Shown one piece after another: positions 1-8,878 of a stretch of 64,000 nucleotides of DNA. The notes beneath the pieces are model-generated. The model saw only the letters and a list, made by a program, of their open reading frames with translations, did not search any database and was not told the DNA's origin. Within the stretch, counting starts at the first letter, position 1. Every line of letters starts with the position of its first letter. The translations under genes were made by a program, and so were the position numbers. Location of the stretch: the NCBI GenBank assembly GCA_014239555.1, contig JAAZYR010000002.1, positions 1 through 64,000 of the forward strand, in the 5' to 3' direction. The stretch is from Acidimicrobiales bacterium (GTDB taxonomy: Bacteria; Actinomycetota; Acidimicrobiia; Acidimicrobiales; Poriferisodalaceae).

Positions 1-1432
1 CGAGTCGAAGTTTGTTGCCTGACAGGGATGGGTCAGCCACCATCGGCACTGTTTCTCTTAAATGTGCTGCTAGCAGCACTGCTGCAGCGTCACCTCCGAC
101 GCCGTAACGGATTTGATTTAGTGGGTATGCGTCACTTTTTTGGTGCGATGCTTTGAAGCCGAGGCCTCTTAGCCTGGCGGCGGCCTGCGAGGCTCCAGGT
201 CCGGTGATGTTTATTTGCACGCGTTGTTCGACTACGTCGTCCCAGTCCAACCCCCGGAAGACGTCGATCACGCGTTGGTTGTGGTCGCTGTTTATTAATT
301 CCAGCCCTGCAACACCGTTCTGGTTTATGTCTACAAGTTGGAACGCGTACCGGTGGAGATCGTTGTCGACGTCTAGCCCTCTGAACCGGCGCGCGAGTTC
401 TAAACCGTCGTCGAATACGCTCAGGGTGTTTGAGGTGCGAAGGTGCGTTGAGACGATGTTAAGTAGTCGTTGAAGGTTGCGAGGGTTACCTACGGCTCTT
501 TCTAATGCCTGGTCCAGCGCCTCAAAAATGAAACGTTGTTGTCGACTGTTGCGTTCGAGATCGTTCCAGACTCCGAGACGAACCCATTCCCCGTCGTCTT
601 GTTGCGCAAGTAGGCGGCGGCTGCGCACGAAAGCAAGGGCGGTCTCGCCGTCGAGGTGAGTCCACCCTTCGTTTACCCAAAAGCCAGTTCCTCCTTTGGT
701 GGAGTCGCCACTGTCTTGGATGGTCCGATCTCGGGTAGGGCGGTTGAAGCAGATCGATACGCCTCCCACGGCGTCGACGAGTCGCCGAAATCCGTCAAGA
801 TCGACTTCGACAAAGTGTTGGAGACCTATCCCAAAGTGTTGCTCAACTGTTTCAATCAGACGTGCTGCTCTCGTCTGCGGCGAGGAATCTAGGTTGTATG
901 CGCTGTTAATTTTCGCGACGGCATCAGTGCTGGCGATAGGGACTAGTAGGTCGCGGGGAACAGATACCACTGCGGCGGTTCCGTCGCTTCTCAATCGGAG
1001 GATCATGATGGTGTCAGCGAGGTGGTTGCCGACGGATGCTTGTCTTCCGCTCATGATGACGTCATCGGATGCGATGCCATCGACGCTGTCGGAGCCGACA
1101 AGCAGATAGTTTTCGGCATCTGGGTCATCATCGACTGGCGCTTTTGCGACGGCAGGTGGAAGAAGGGGCTGATTTTTGTCGTCGTTTAGGGTGGTGTTGG
1201 CTCGTTCGGTCTCAGACGCGGCGATGGCTATGAGATCTGACGCTGTGACTGGCTCACGCACTGGAGCGGTTAGAACGTCGTGCACTGCGAATCGTTCAAC
1301 CTGGTCGAGTTGCCACACGGCGTAACCGATAACGAAGGATCCTAAGAATCCGCCGGCGGTGGCCAAGGCGAGGATGAGTAAGACCAGCTTTTCGATTGGT
1401 CGACGAGATCGACGTAAACGGGTCCTGGACAT
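1..1432 (-). CDS. LytR-CpsA-Psr (LCP) family cell-wall polymer ligase, C-terminus outside the window
   Basis: The frame opens at an ATG at 1432 and runs off the left edge after 477 codons, so the C-terminus is missing. Residues 1-13 are Arg-rich, 14-40 form one membrane segment, and 41-105 are an acidic linker. The LCP domain follows, with YLLVGSDS (109-116), LADTIMILRL (138-147), SVPRDL (158-163) and KINSAYN (174-180). After about residue 400 the sequence looks like a LytR_C domain. LCP enzymes transfer lipid-linked glycopolymers to peptidoglycan on the outer membrane face. It lies 31 bp downstream of glycosyltransferase genes on the same strand, so its substrate may be the polymer made there (inference). 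Confidence 0.9.
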   Translation of the reverse strand, partial: MSRTRLRRSRRPIEKLVLLILALATAGGFLGSFVIGYAVWQLDQVERFAVHDVLTAPVREPVTASDLIAIAASETERANTTLNDDKNQPLLPPAVAKAPVDDDPDAENYLLVGSDSVDGIASDDVIMSGRQASVGNHLADTIMILRLRSDGTAAVVSVPRDLLVPIASTDAVAKINSAYNLDSSPQTRAARLIETVEQHFGIGLQHFVEVDLDGFRRLVDAVGGVSICFNRPTRDRTIQDSGDSTKGGTGFWVNEGWTHLDGETALAFVRSRRLLAQQDDGEWVRLGVWNDLERNSRQQRFIFEALDQALERAVGNPRNLQRLLNIVSTHLRTSNTLSVFDDGLELARRFRGLDVDNDLHRYAFQLVDINQNGVAGLELINSDHNQRVIDVFRGLDWDDVVEQRVQINITGPGASQAAARLRGLGFKASHQKSDAYPLNQIRYGVGGDAAAVLLAAHLRETVPMVADPSLSGNKLRL

Positions 1433-1463
1433 CGTCAGTGAACGTACCGGAGCAAACGGGTTG

Positions 1464-2375
1464 TCACAGGTCGCGCGGAGCTGTGACGTTAGAAAGAGCC
1501 CGCTGGCGAAGCTCGCCAAGGCGGTCTACGTGAAGACGCTGATTTTCGAGTTCGAGGTAGCCGTCTTCGTTGTAGCGCGACGAGCTCCATTGATGCGCGT
1601 GACCGAGCCTTTGCTGCCATCGGGTGATTGCTGGTAGATGGCTAAATGTTTCTAGTTGTGGCATTCCGGCACGGCCCTCAAGTAACAGGGCTCTGACTAC
1701 TCGACTCCAGTTGGCAGGGCCTACGGATCTTCGGGCCTCAAATCCGAGGCGTGATCGTTCTGATTCATCTTCGATTATTTGTTGCACTGCGTTAACAATT
1801 TGGTCGAGGTCTTGTACTAGGTATCCGTTGGTGTCATGGAGGATCGTGTCGGTGGCGGCGGCGTTAGCAAAAAGCGCAATTACGACTTTTTCTTTTGCCA
1901 TCGCTTGTCGAAGCGGTTCAACGCGACTTGTGGAAGCCGCTGCGTCGACGATGATGCCCACTCGGTGGTCATCCTCTAAGAACACTTCTATGCCCGCTGT
2001 TTCGAGCTTTGCTATTACTTGATGTTGAGATTCGTTTTGCAGCACTAATACGCCTGACCGAGATGGTAAGTCCGAGCTGGGAACTTCAACGGGCAGAGGG
2101 ACAGCGATTGGGGTCACTACGCCGCGTTCGACTGCTGTTGGAAGCAGATGTCTTGCGGCGACAACTGTCCATTCGGAAACTTTTGGGGTCAGATCCGTGA
2201 CGTATCTACGGACGTTGCTACCTGGCGGGACTGGTTCATCATTGACTGCTAGGACTAGGTCGTACTCGCGGTGGGCGCCTTTCGACGAAATAACTTCCGC
2301 ATCCACTTTTGTGCGGCGCAGTACCGCAGTGAGGATCTGGTTGCAGTGAGCGCCTGAGGCTATTCCGATCCGCAT
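1464..2375 (-). CDS. Glycosyltransferase-like protein (degenerate GT4 type)
   Basis: This is a 303-residue protein. The second half carries a pattern seen at the end of GT4 glycosyltransferases: HDTNGYLVQD, then a helix ending in FEARR (about residues 188-225). The N-terminal half (MRIGIASG...) resembles a short Rossmann-like half, but the usual donor-binding EAF-type signature is weak, so activity is uncertain. The last 60 residues are charged. It starts 2 bp after the coiled-coil gene and is followed by the LCP gene, so it is probably part of one long transcript with rmlD. A role in surface glycan synthesis is inferred from context. Confidence 0.6.
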   Translation of the reverse strand: MRIGIASGAHCNQILTAVLRRTKVDAEVISSKGAHREYDLVLAVNDEPVPPGSNVRRYVTDLTPKVSEWTVVAARHLLPTAVERGVVTPIAVPLPVEVPSSDLPSRSGVLVLQNESQHQVIAKLETAGIEVFLEDDHRVGIIVDAAASTSRVEPLRQAMAKEKVVIALFANAAATDTILHDTNGYLVQDLDQIVNAVQQIIEDESERSRLGFEARRSVGPANWSRVVRALLLEGRAGMPQLETFSHLPAITRWQQRLGHAHQWSSSRYNEDGYLELENQRLHVDRLGELRQRALSNVTAPRDL

Positions 2376-2377
2376 GA

Positions 2378-2797
2378 TTAATTGGGCGAGTCGAGTCGCG
2401 AACGTAGAAGGTCGTGTTGTCGTTCGAGACGAACAAGTTCGATTTGCGCGGCCTCAATGGCAGCTCCCACATCGTCAATAAGTTGTTCGTCACCAGCGGT
2501 GACAAGTTCCAGCCGCGCTACGGATTGATCTAGCAAACGGTTAGTCGCCTCGATCTGGCCTGTTCGTGTTCGTTCCGAAAGAACGGCGGAAGCTACGAGA
2601 TCGATAGCCGCCGCAAGCTCGTCAGCAACCTGGTCGATAGTCGTTGCAAGCTCGCCAGCAACCTGATCTAGGGCTTTGGGATTCAATATGGCTGTTGTAC
2701 GTAGCTTTTTGGAACTCAGTTCGGTTCCAATCCGTCGAGACGTTTTGAGATGAGCAGCAGCTCGCGTCAACGTGTCGTCGATGGGGTCATCTGTCAT
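2378..2797 (-). CDS. Small coiled-coil protein of unknown function
   Basis: This 139-residue protein is almost entirely helical and charged. A heptad-like repeat (VAGELATTIDQVADELAAAI, about residues 46-65) and a Glu/Arg/Leu-rich C-terminal helix suggest a coiled coil. There is no signal peptide or membrane segment, and I recognise no family. It is tightly packed: 4 bp after the GT2 gene and 2 bp before the GT4-like gene. A scaffolding or chain-length role in glycan synthesis is possible but is only a guess from position. Confidence 0.65.
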   Translation of the reverse strand: MTDDPIDDTLTRAAAHLKTSRRIGTELSSKKLRTTAILNPKALDQVAGELATTIDQVADELAAAIDLVASAVLSERTRTGQIEATNRLLDQSVARLELVTAGDEQLIDDVGAAIEAAQIELVRLERQHDLLRSRLDSPN

Positions 2798-2801
2798 TGG
2801 T

Positions 2802-3857
2802 TCACCACCTTGCTCCTCGAGTGCCCGAAATATGAGAAAACCGCTGCCTGGGAGGGATCGGGCTCGGTGCTATGCCCGCCCGCCGAAGCGCGCTTTCTAG
2901 ATTTTCGGGGGCAGTGAGTTCTGCCCGCGGAGCGAACTCGGCGACTAGTGCGTGCTCATTGTCAGTCACCACGACATCGTCGCGATTCTGGCGGTCCTGC
3001 AGTTGCGTGGCGTTGGCGAGTACTACTACCGAAACGTTTCTCGCGCGTAGTCCGCGGACCAGTTCCGGGTAACGACCGATCACTGCTACGCGTCCGTGAG
3101 TAACCGTTGTTTCGCCGGGCCAGGAATCTTGTTGGGTTCCTCTACGCATCCAGTACCAGCGGTGTTCGCTTCGAGCATGGTTGCGATGAGAAAGCCGTCG
3201 AACTGCCGGCGAGGTAAACGATCCACCGATCCGGTGAATGACTCTGGATTCGTTCACTACTGCTACGACTTTTTTGTTTAAGCGGGCGACAGCGCACAAG
3301 TCAGCATCTTCGTAATAGCCGAGCCCGTAGGAGGGATCGAATCCTCCCACCTTTTGAAACCAGTCACGTTGCACGGCCCAACACGCGGCCGAGACATGGT
3401 CTACAGGGACAGTGCCGATATTTAATGTGTGTGCACGATGAATATGGCCGTCTGCGGTCAACGAGGCTCCGCTTTCAACAACGTCGCCGCTTTCGTTGAC
3501 GTACAGAGGGGCGGCTATCACTGCTGACTTTGTTTCGATTGGGCCAAGAAGAGGGGACAGCCAATCCTTAGTTACTTTGAGGTCCGAGTTCATGATGACG
3601 ACAATCTCGGAGTTGGAAGCCCGAACTCCTAAATTTGCTCCTCCTCCATACCCCAGATTCCGACCAGATCTCACTACGCGCGGCTGGGACCTATGACGTT
3701 GAACCCGTTCATATGTGTCATCGGGAGAGGCGTTGTCAACCACCAAAACCTCGTGTGGCTCCGGAGTGTTTTCAACGATGGAGTCAAGCAGGGCTTCGAC
3801 TAGGTCTGGCTGGCCATAGGCGACGATTACCAGCGTTGCTTGAGGAGCACAACTCAT
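2802..3857 (-). CDS. Family 2 glycosyltransferase, rhamnosyltransferase-like
   Basis: The 351-residue protein has a clear GT-A fold N-terminus: TLVIVAYGQPDLVEALLDSI (9-28), VVDNASPDDT (39-48), and the metal/donor motif IVVIMNSDLKV near residue 90. A later GLGYYEDADLC segment fits the acceptor-side acid of rhamnosyltransferase-like GT2 enzymes. The last 100 residues diverge and may be a separate domain. It overlaps the upstream unknown gene by 4 bp (ATGA), so the two are probably translationally coupled. With rmlD upstream, transfer of rhamnose or a related sugar from a dTDP donor is likely, but the acceptor is unknown. Confidence 0.85.
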   Translation of the reverse strand: MSCAPQATLVIVAYGQPDLVEALLDSIVENTPEPHEVLVVDNASPDDTYERVQRHRSQPRVVRSGRNLGYGGGANLGVRASNSEIVVIMNSDLKVTKDWLSPLLGPIETKSAVIAAPLYVNESGDVVESGASLTADGHIHRAHTLNIGTVPVDHVSAACWAVQRDWFQKVGGFDPSYGLGYYEDADLCAVARLNKKVVAVVNESRVIHRIGGSFTSPAVRRLSHRNHARSEHRWYWMRRGTQQDSWPGETTVTHGRVAVIGRYPELVRGLRARNVSVVVLANATQLQDRQNRDDVVVTDNEHALVAEFAPRAELTAPENLESALRRAGIAPSPIPPRQRFSHISGTRGARW

Positions 3858-4453
3858 CGATTTCTGCCCATAAGTTCGATGTCAGCTTGGTAGCGGGCTC
3901 TCAGCAGGGCGTGAGTGTCATTTACGATGTCGAGGTCGCCGCTGAGTGAAACAAGTAGATCCGCTATGCGCCGAGGATTTTCGGTCGCTATCTGACTGAT
4001 GAGTCGATCCGTCTGTTCTAAAGCCCAGCCTTGGCTATTTTCGAGCAGCTCGACGGCGCGGTGGTCATCAGTTCTCGAAAAGTTCAAGATCTCGGCGATG
4101 GCGTGCCCAACTGGTGTGGACGCTGTAAACGACGCTGCTTCGAGCGCTACCCCTGTGGCCCACCATGAATCAAGTTCTTCCGTTAGATTCCAGTCCCCTT
4201 CGTTATTTTCGACCAGATGGATTTCTGAATCGCCTACTTGAAGTGCAGCGCGTCCCGCTAGGCGCATTCGTTCGGCCCTCTCGGGCTTGAGTCGGAGTAG
4301 TCCCGCCACAGCATTTATGTCAGGTTCGACGATGTATGTCCCCTTGCCGCCGATAGTCACGTCGACGTACGGAGCGGCCCACTCAAGCGCGAGAACAGCG
4401 GCTACAGCTAGGACCTCGTCTGTTGGTGTGTCACCAACCGGACGGACCGTCAT
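3854..4453 (-). CDS. Protein of unknown function in the rmlD-glycosyltransferase operon
   Basis: I place the start at the ATG at 4453, 11 bp after the rmlD stop. The longer open frame to 4630 would lie inside rmlD. The resulting 199-residue protein begins MTVRPVGDTPTDEVLAVAAV. It is soluble, acidic, and without a family signature that I recognise. Its N-terminal 80 residues alternate strand and helix, and the remainder is helical. Its last 4 bp overlap the GT2 start. Position ties it to rhamnose or glycan synthesis, nothing more. Confidence 0.65.
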   Translation of the reverse strand: MTVRPVGDTPTDEVLAVAAVLALEWAAPYVDVTIGGKGTYIVEPDINAVAGLLRLKPERAERMRLAGRAALQVGDSEIHLVENNEGDWNLTEELDSWWATGVALEAASFTASTPVGHAIAEILNFSRTDDHRAVELLENSQGWALEQTDRLISQIATENPRRIADLLVSLSGDLDIVNDTHALLRARYQADIELMGRNR

Positions 4454-4463
4454 TTGTAGCTGT

Positions 4464-5315
4464 TCATGCACAGAGTGCCTCCAATAGTTCTGGGAGGCTC
4501 TCGCGAAAATCGGGTGGCGGATCCAAACCGGCTCGAAGTAATTCCGCGTTTTCGAGTACCGAGTTAGCTGGGCGCGGGGCCGGCCGCGGTGGGTCGAGTT
4601 GGGAGGTAGCGATTGGGCTGACTTGACCAATCGGATGTCCCATGTATTCCAGAATTGTTTGCGCGAACTCGAACCAACTGACTGCGCCTTGATTTGTGAC
4701 GTGGAAGATTCCCTGAGCTTGCAGATTCACCAGTTCTTGGATTGTCACGGCGACGTCGCAGGTGAACGACGGGTGACCTATTTGATCGTCAACGAACTCC
4801 ATCGGGGATTCGGATGAAGCGAGGGCCACGATAGTTTTGAGGATGTTCGATCCGTGCGTGCCACATAACCACGAGGTTCGGACTATTAAGTCCTGGTGTC
4901 GCATGGCTAGTTCGCCTTCTAGTTTCGTTTGGCCATAGATCGTTTGCGGGTTGGTCTGGTCACGTTCAAGGTAAGGGCGACCGAGGACCCCATCGAAGAC
5001 ATAGTCAGTGGAGATCTGGACTACGCGGGCACCGCACTTTTGGGCTGCTGTGACGAGGTTCTTTGGTCCCTCGGAGTTAATTAAGCGAGCCTTTTCTTCA
5101 TTCGACTCGCAGCCGTCGACATCGGTCCACGCCGCAGCGTTGATAATTACGTCTGGCCGATAATGAAGCATCGCCGAATCAACAGCTTCGGCTCGAGATA
5201 TATCTAGCTCGCCATGGCTGAGTACGAGGGTTTCGGATGCGTCAAATACCTGAGCGAGATCTTTCGACAGCTGTCCCCCTCCACCGGTGATGACTACTTG
5301 GGGTTCGACGGTCAC
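4464..5315 (-). CDS. rmlD: dTDP-4-dehydrorhamnose reductase
   Basis: This enzyme reduces dTDP-4-keto-L-rhamnose to dTDP-L-rhamnose, the last step of the Rml pathway. It is an extended SDR enzyme of 283 residues, a usual length. Visible are the Rossmann motif GGGGQLSKDL, the INAAAWTDVDGCE stretch typical of RmlD, STDYVFDG, and the catalytic YGQTK. The GTG start overlaps the upstream lpdA-like stop by 4 bp (GTGA). The partner genes rmlB, rmlC and rmlA lie 13-18 kb away in the same window, so the pathway is complete but scattered. Confidence 0.93.
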   Translation of the reverse strand: MTVEPQVVITGGGGQLSKDLAQVFDASETLVLSHGELDISRAEAVDSAMLHYRPDVIINAAAWTDVDGCESNEEKARLINSEGPKNLVTAAQKCGARVVQISTDYVFDGVLGRPYLERDQTNPQTIYGQTKLEGELAMRHQDLIVRTSWLCGTHGSNILKTIVALASSESPMEFVDDQIGHPSFTCDVAVTIQELVNLQAQGIFHVTNQGAVSWFEFAQTILEYMGHPIGQVSPIATSQLDPPRPAPRPANSVLENAELLRAGLDPPPDFRESLPELLEALCA

Positions 5316-6679
5316 TCCGCGGCCTCCAAGAGCGCTTCGCTTAACGTCGGGTACACAAACAGGCTTTCGTGAATGTCTTGGACCTTGAGGTTCGCGCTGA
5401 CCGCTAGAGCGACTACTGATATCAATTCGGCGGCATGTTGACCGACGATGGATCCGCCGAGGACGTGACCCGTGTTGGGATCGGAAACAATTTTGACGAA
5501 CCCAAGCGGGTCATTGTTGATCAAGGCCTTTGCGTTTGAGGAAAAGGGAACCTTCGTAACTCTGATCTTTCGTCCAGTTGCGAAGGCTTCCGCTTCGGCA
5601 AGGCCAACGTCCGCTATTTCTGGTTCTGTAAAAATCGCGGAGGCCGCCTTGTCGTAGTCAAGGTGACGGTGTTCGCGCCCCTCGTGCAACCCCATGAGGT
5701 GCTCAGCAATCTTGCGACCTTGCATGGAGGCGACGGATGAAAGGGGCAGTTTGCCTGACAGATCTCCGGCGGCGTAAATGTTGGGGACCGACGATCTGAG
5801 ATTGTGGTCAACCTCGATATAACCGAATTCGTCCACCAGTACTTCAGTGTTGGTGAGTCCTAGGTCTTGACTGTTGGGTTCCGAGCCGATGGCGAGTAAG
5901 GCGTGTGTTCCTGTGGCTGTTCGTCCGTCGCTACAACGAACTTCCACTGATTCGCCACTTCGAATAATCTCCGTGGCTCGAGCACCTTTTAGCAGCTGGA
6001 CTCCTCGATCAATAAAGTTTTGCTCTAGTAGTGCGGCGGCTTCAGGGTCTTTTTGGGGAAGAACCTGTTGGCGACTGACCACAAGGGTTACTTGGGAACC
6101 TAACGAGGCAAACATGTGGACGAACTCGACACCCGTAACTCCCGAACCAACGACAATCAGATGGCCTGGGATCTCGTCTGGGGGGTAGGCGTCGCGAGTG
6201 GTGAGAACGCGCTCTTTGTCGATTGAAGCCCACTCAGGGATGCGCGGACGGCTCCCTGTGGCAAGAACTATCGCATCAGCGGTGAGTTCAATTGGGCCAT
6301 CAGCGGTATCGGCGCATACCTCGTGATTACTTAAGAGACGCCCAGTGCCTTTGTGAATTGTCACGCCTTGGCTAGTCAATAGCTGGGTTACTGCTTGCTC
6401 AAGGCGCTTCTCGATCCCTTGGATTCGAGCTCGTAAATGGTCGGCATCGACTCCAGTTTCGACGTTGGCCAATCCCATGCCATCGAGCCGTCGAGCGAAG
6501 GAGAGCGCTCCCCCCGTTGCGATCATCGACTTAGACGGCACACAGTCACGCAAATGGGCGGACCCGCCGACGATGTCGCGTTCAATTAGTGTGACGTCGG
6601 CTCCGAACCTTGCTGCATACGTAGCAGCGTCATGGCCTGCCGGTCCCCCACCAATGACAACAACCCGCTTGTTCGTCAT
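5312..6679 (-). CDS. NAD(P)H-quinone-reductase-like flavoprotein (LpdA type, no redox cysteine pair)
   Basis: This FAD- and NAD-binding protein of the disulfide reductase superfamily has 455 residues from the ATG at 6679, with GGGPAGHDAA near the N-terminus and TGVEFVHMFASLG in the NAD domain. Where lipoamide dehydrogenases have GGTCxxxxC it reads GGSAHLRDC, so only the second Cys remains. The C-terminal HPxxSE is VYPTLSE, without the catalytic His. The same changes are known in actinobacterial LpdA (Rv3303c-like) enzymes, which reduce quinones rather than lipoamide. A true E3 with both cysteines occurs at 31617-33020. The longer TTG start two codons upstream is less likely. Confidence 0.85.
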   Translation of the reverse strand: MTNKRVVVIGGGPAGHDAATYAARFGADVTLIERDIVGGSAHLRDCVPSKSMIATGGALSFARRLDGMGLANVETGVDADHLRARIQGIEKRLEQAVTQLLTSQGVTIHKGTGRLLSNHEVCADTADGPIELTADAIVLATGSRPRIPEWASIDKERVLTTRDAYPPDEIPGHLIVVGSGVTGVEFVHMFASLGSQVTLVVSRQQVLPQKDPEAAALLEQNFIDRGVQLLKGARATEIIRSGESVEVRCSDGRTATGTHALLAIGSEPNSQDLGLTNTEVLVDEFGYIEVDHNLRSSVPNIYAAGDLSGKLPLSSVASMQGRKIAEHLMGLHEGREHRHLDYDKAASAIFTEPEIADVGLAEAEAFATGRKIRVTKVPFSSNAKALINNDPLGFVKIVSDPNTGHVLGGSIVGQHAAELISVVALAVSANLKVQDIHESLFVYPTLSEALLEAAE

Positions 6680-6742
6680 GACCAAAGTGTACGGCGCCGC
6701 TTTGGGATCATCCTTTCAGGTCGCCCCGCAGCGTTACGTCTT

Positions 6743-7903
6743 TTAGTTGATTGTGGGTGAGCAGATGTCGTCAAATTCCACGATTTCGATCCGGTCGCGG
6801 TTGGCGTACGTCACCTGATTCTCGGGATCGATCCGCAGTTTGTATTCGCGAAACGTCATTTCAAGCGCGTCGAACGCCAGAATCCGTCCCCGGAGTGAGT
6901 CGCCGAGGTTCAGAATGACTTTTATCGTTTCGAGGGCTTGAATGCTGCCGATTACGCCGGGGAGCACGCCCAGAACTCCGGCTTCCGCACACGACGGTGC
7001 GAGTTCAGGCGGAGGGGGCACTGGAACATAATCACGGTAAGTGGGTCCTTGCAGAGGGTCGAAGATGGTTACTTGGCCTTCAAATCTGAAGATGGAGCCA
7101 TGGACGACGGGAATGCCTAGTTTGACTGAGGCGTCGTTCAACAGGTATCGACTTGGGAAGTTGTCGGCGCCATCGATAACCGCGTCCCATCCAGATAAAA
7201 GTTCGAGGATGTTGTCGGCACCGAGACGAGTGTCAAAGGTGACCACATCGATGTCGGGGTTCAGTGATGTGATCGTCTGGCGAGCTGAGTCGACCTTGCG
7301 TTGTCCGACACGTTCGGTGTTATGAATGACCTGGCGTTGCAGGTTGGATTCGTCGACTACATCCATATCGATAATGCCGATGGTCCCCACACCGGCAGCA
7401 GCGAGGTACATCGCGGCGGGAGATCCTAAGCCTCCTGCTCCTAGGAGAAGTACTTTCGCCTCCAAAAGTTTTTGCTGGCCTTTTTCTCCTACCTCGGGCA
7501 ACGATAGGTGGCGTTGATAACGGTTCCGTTGTCGAACGTCTAATGCTCTAGGGGTTTCCCACGGTCGACCTTCGGATTTCCACTTTGTGAACCCGCCGTC
7601 CATTGAGACCACGTCGATATAGCCCAGATCATTGAGTGTTTTCGCAACGAAGGCTGAGCGGGTACCCGCCGCACAGTAAGCGACAATGGGAACGTCGCGG
7701 TTGGGAATTCGGTTTTCGATCTGACTTTCGAGTTGGCCCCGAGGGATGTGGATTGCGTCTACAAGAGCGCCTTGTTCAAACTCTTCTGGTTCGCGGACGT
7801 CGAGCGTCGTGCTGCCGTTTTGGACAAGCTGCGCTGCCTCAGCCGTATCGACTTCTCGGATCTGTTGCTTCGTTGCGGCAAGCAACTCTCGAAAGCTGGC
7901 CAT
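6743..7903 (-). CDS. Rhodanese-MoeB/ThiF fusion adenylyltransferase-sulfurtransferase
   Basis: Residues 15-115 are a rhodanese domain with LDVREPEEF and the active-site loop YCAAGTRSA (Cys77). Residues 125-386 are an E1-like MoeB/ThiF domain with LLLGAGGLGSP (152-162), NLQRQVIH and SCAEAGVLG. Such enzymes activate the C-terminal glycine of small sulfur carriers (MoaD, CysO, ThiS) as adenylates and pass sulfur to them. The zinc CxxC pairs of E. coli MoeB are absent, as in MoeZ. The domain order (rhodanese first) is the reverse of the usual MoeZ. Which carrier it serves cannot be told here, as no moaD or thiS is nearby. Confidence 0.88.
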   Translation of the reverse strand: MASFRELLAATKQQIREVDTAEAAQLVQNGSTTLDVREPEEFEQGALVDAIHIPRGQLESQIENRIPNRDVPIVAYCAAGTRSAFVAKTLNDLGYIDVVSMDGGFTKWKSEGRPWETPRALDVRQRNRYQRHLSLPEVGEKGQQKLLEAKVLLLGAGGLGSPAAMYLAAAGVGTIGIIDMDVVDESNLQRQVIHNTERVGQRKVDSARQTITSLNPDIDVVTFDTRLGADNILELLSGWDAVIDGADNFPSRYLLNDASVKLGIPVVHGSIFRFEGQVTIFDPLQGPTYRDYVPVPPPPELAPSCAEAGVLGVLPGVIGSIQALETIKVILNLGDSLRGRILAFDALEMTFREYKLRIDPENQVTYANRDRIEIVEFDDICSPTIN

Positions 7904-7968
7904 TGACTAGCTCCTCGTCGGGGTCGGGTACCGACAACTCACCCAGACAATCCTACTAATTTACTGGT

Positions 7969-8796
7969 CTAAGACTGCTTCTCGTCTCGCGCCTCTTCCT
8001 CATTGGCTTCGACTGGGAGATTTGAGACGCCGCTGACGGCGATAGTCAGCACGTCGCTGATTGATTCGCGGATCACTAGGTCAGCTAGGTGATCCATTTC
8101 GGTGGGCTCCGCATTGATTATCGCGATCTTTGCTCCTGCTCGTTGCGCTGCCGGTACGACCGCTGCGACGGGGTACACCGCCAATGTTGTGCCGATTGCG
8201 ATCATCAGGTCGCAGTTTTGAGCGGCAACTTCGGCGCGAAGCAAGTCTCGCTGCACTAATGACTGCCCAAAGGAAATTGTTGCGCTTTTAAGGATTCCGC
8301 CGCATTCCGGGCAGTCAAGGTCTTCTTCACCTTGGCGAACTCGGTTCAGTGCTATCTGCATGTCATCGCGGTAGCTGCACTCTAGACATGCCACTTCTCT
8401 TAACGTTCCGTGGACCTCAACGACTTTTGCTGGAGAACTGCCTGCCTCGTGGTGGAGCCCGTCAACGTTTTGTGTGATCAGTGCGACCAGTTTTTTTCGC
8501 CGTTCTAGCTGCGCAAGTGCTCTATGGCCGTCGTTGGGGTCAGCTGACCAAGCCCGGTTGTCGAGACGGTCTCGCCAAGAAGCTTTCCTAACTTCGGGGT
8601 CGGAAATGAAGTTTTGTATATTTGAAGCTTTCTCGGCTTTGGGATTTTTGGTCCAGATACCGTTCGGCCCTCGAAAATCGGGTATGCCTGAATCGGTTGA
8701 GATACCAGCGCCCGTTAGTACGGTGATTCGGTCGCATTCGTCGATCCACCGGGTCAGTTCACGGACCTTCGCGTCGTGCAAAAGATCGTCAGCCAT
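7969..8796 (-). CDS. NAD-dependent protein deacylase, SIR2 family
   Basis: The sirtuin signature is complete in 275 residues: TGAGISTDSGIPDFRGPNGIW (28-48), TQNVDGLHHEAG (108-119), the catalytic His in VEVHG (129), a four-cysteine zinc site (137, 140, 162, 165), and ATISFGQSL. Sirtuins remove acyl groups from lysines using NAD+. The FRGPNGIW variant lacks the Tyr/Arg pair that marks desuccinylases (class III), so simple deacetylation is more likely. The C-terminal 15 residues are acidic. The gene lies 65 bp upstream of the rhodanese-MoeB gene on the same strand. Confidence 0.92.
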   Translation of the reverse strand: MADDLLHDAKVRELTRWIDECDRITVLTGAGISTDSGIPDFRGPNGIWTKNPKAEKASNIQNFISDPEVRKASWRDRLDNRAWSADPNDGHRALAQLERRKKLVALITQNVDGLHHEAGSSPAKVVEVHGTLREVACLECSYRDDMQIALNRVRQGEEDLDCPECGGILKSATISFGQSLVQRDLLRAEVAAQNCDLMIAIGTTLAVYPVAAVVPAAQRAGAKIAIINAEPTEMDHLADLVIRESISDVLTIAVSGVSNLPVEANEEEARDEKQS

Positions 8797-8878
8797 TCGA
8801 TATTTTCGATTTCTCGTTGCTCCGGTTGGCTTGGAACATCCGGTGCTTCGCAGGCGTTATTAGTTCTTTCCTCATGCC

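Noticed and set aside
153..1109. Several plus-strand open frames at the left edge
   Set aside because: They are antisense to the LCP gene, whose minus-strand translation has clear domain motifs throughout.
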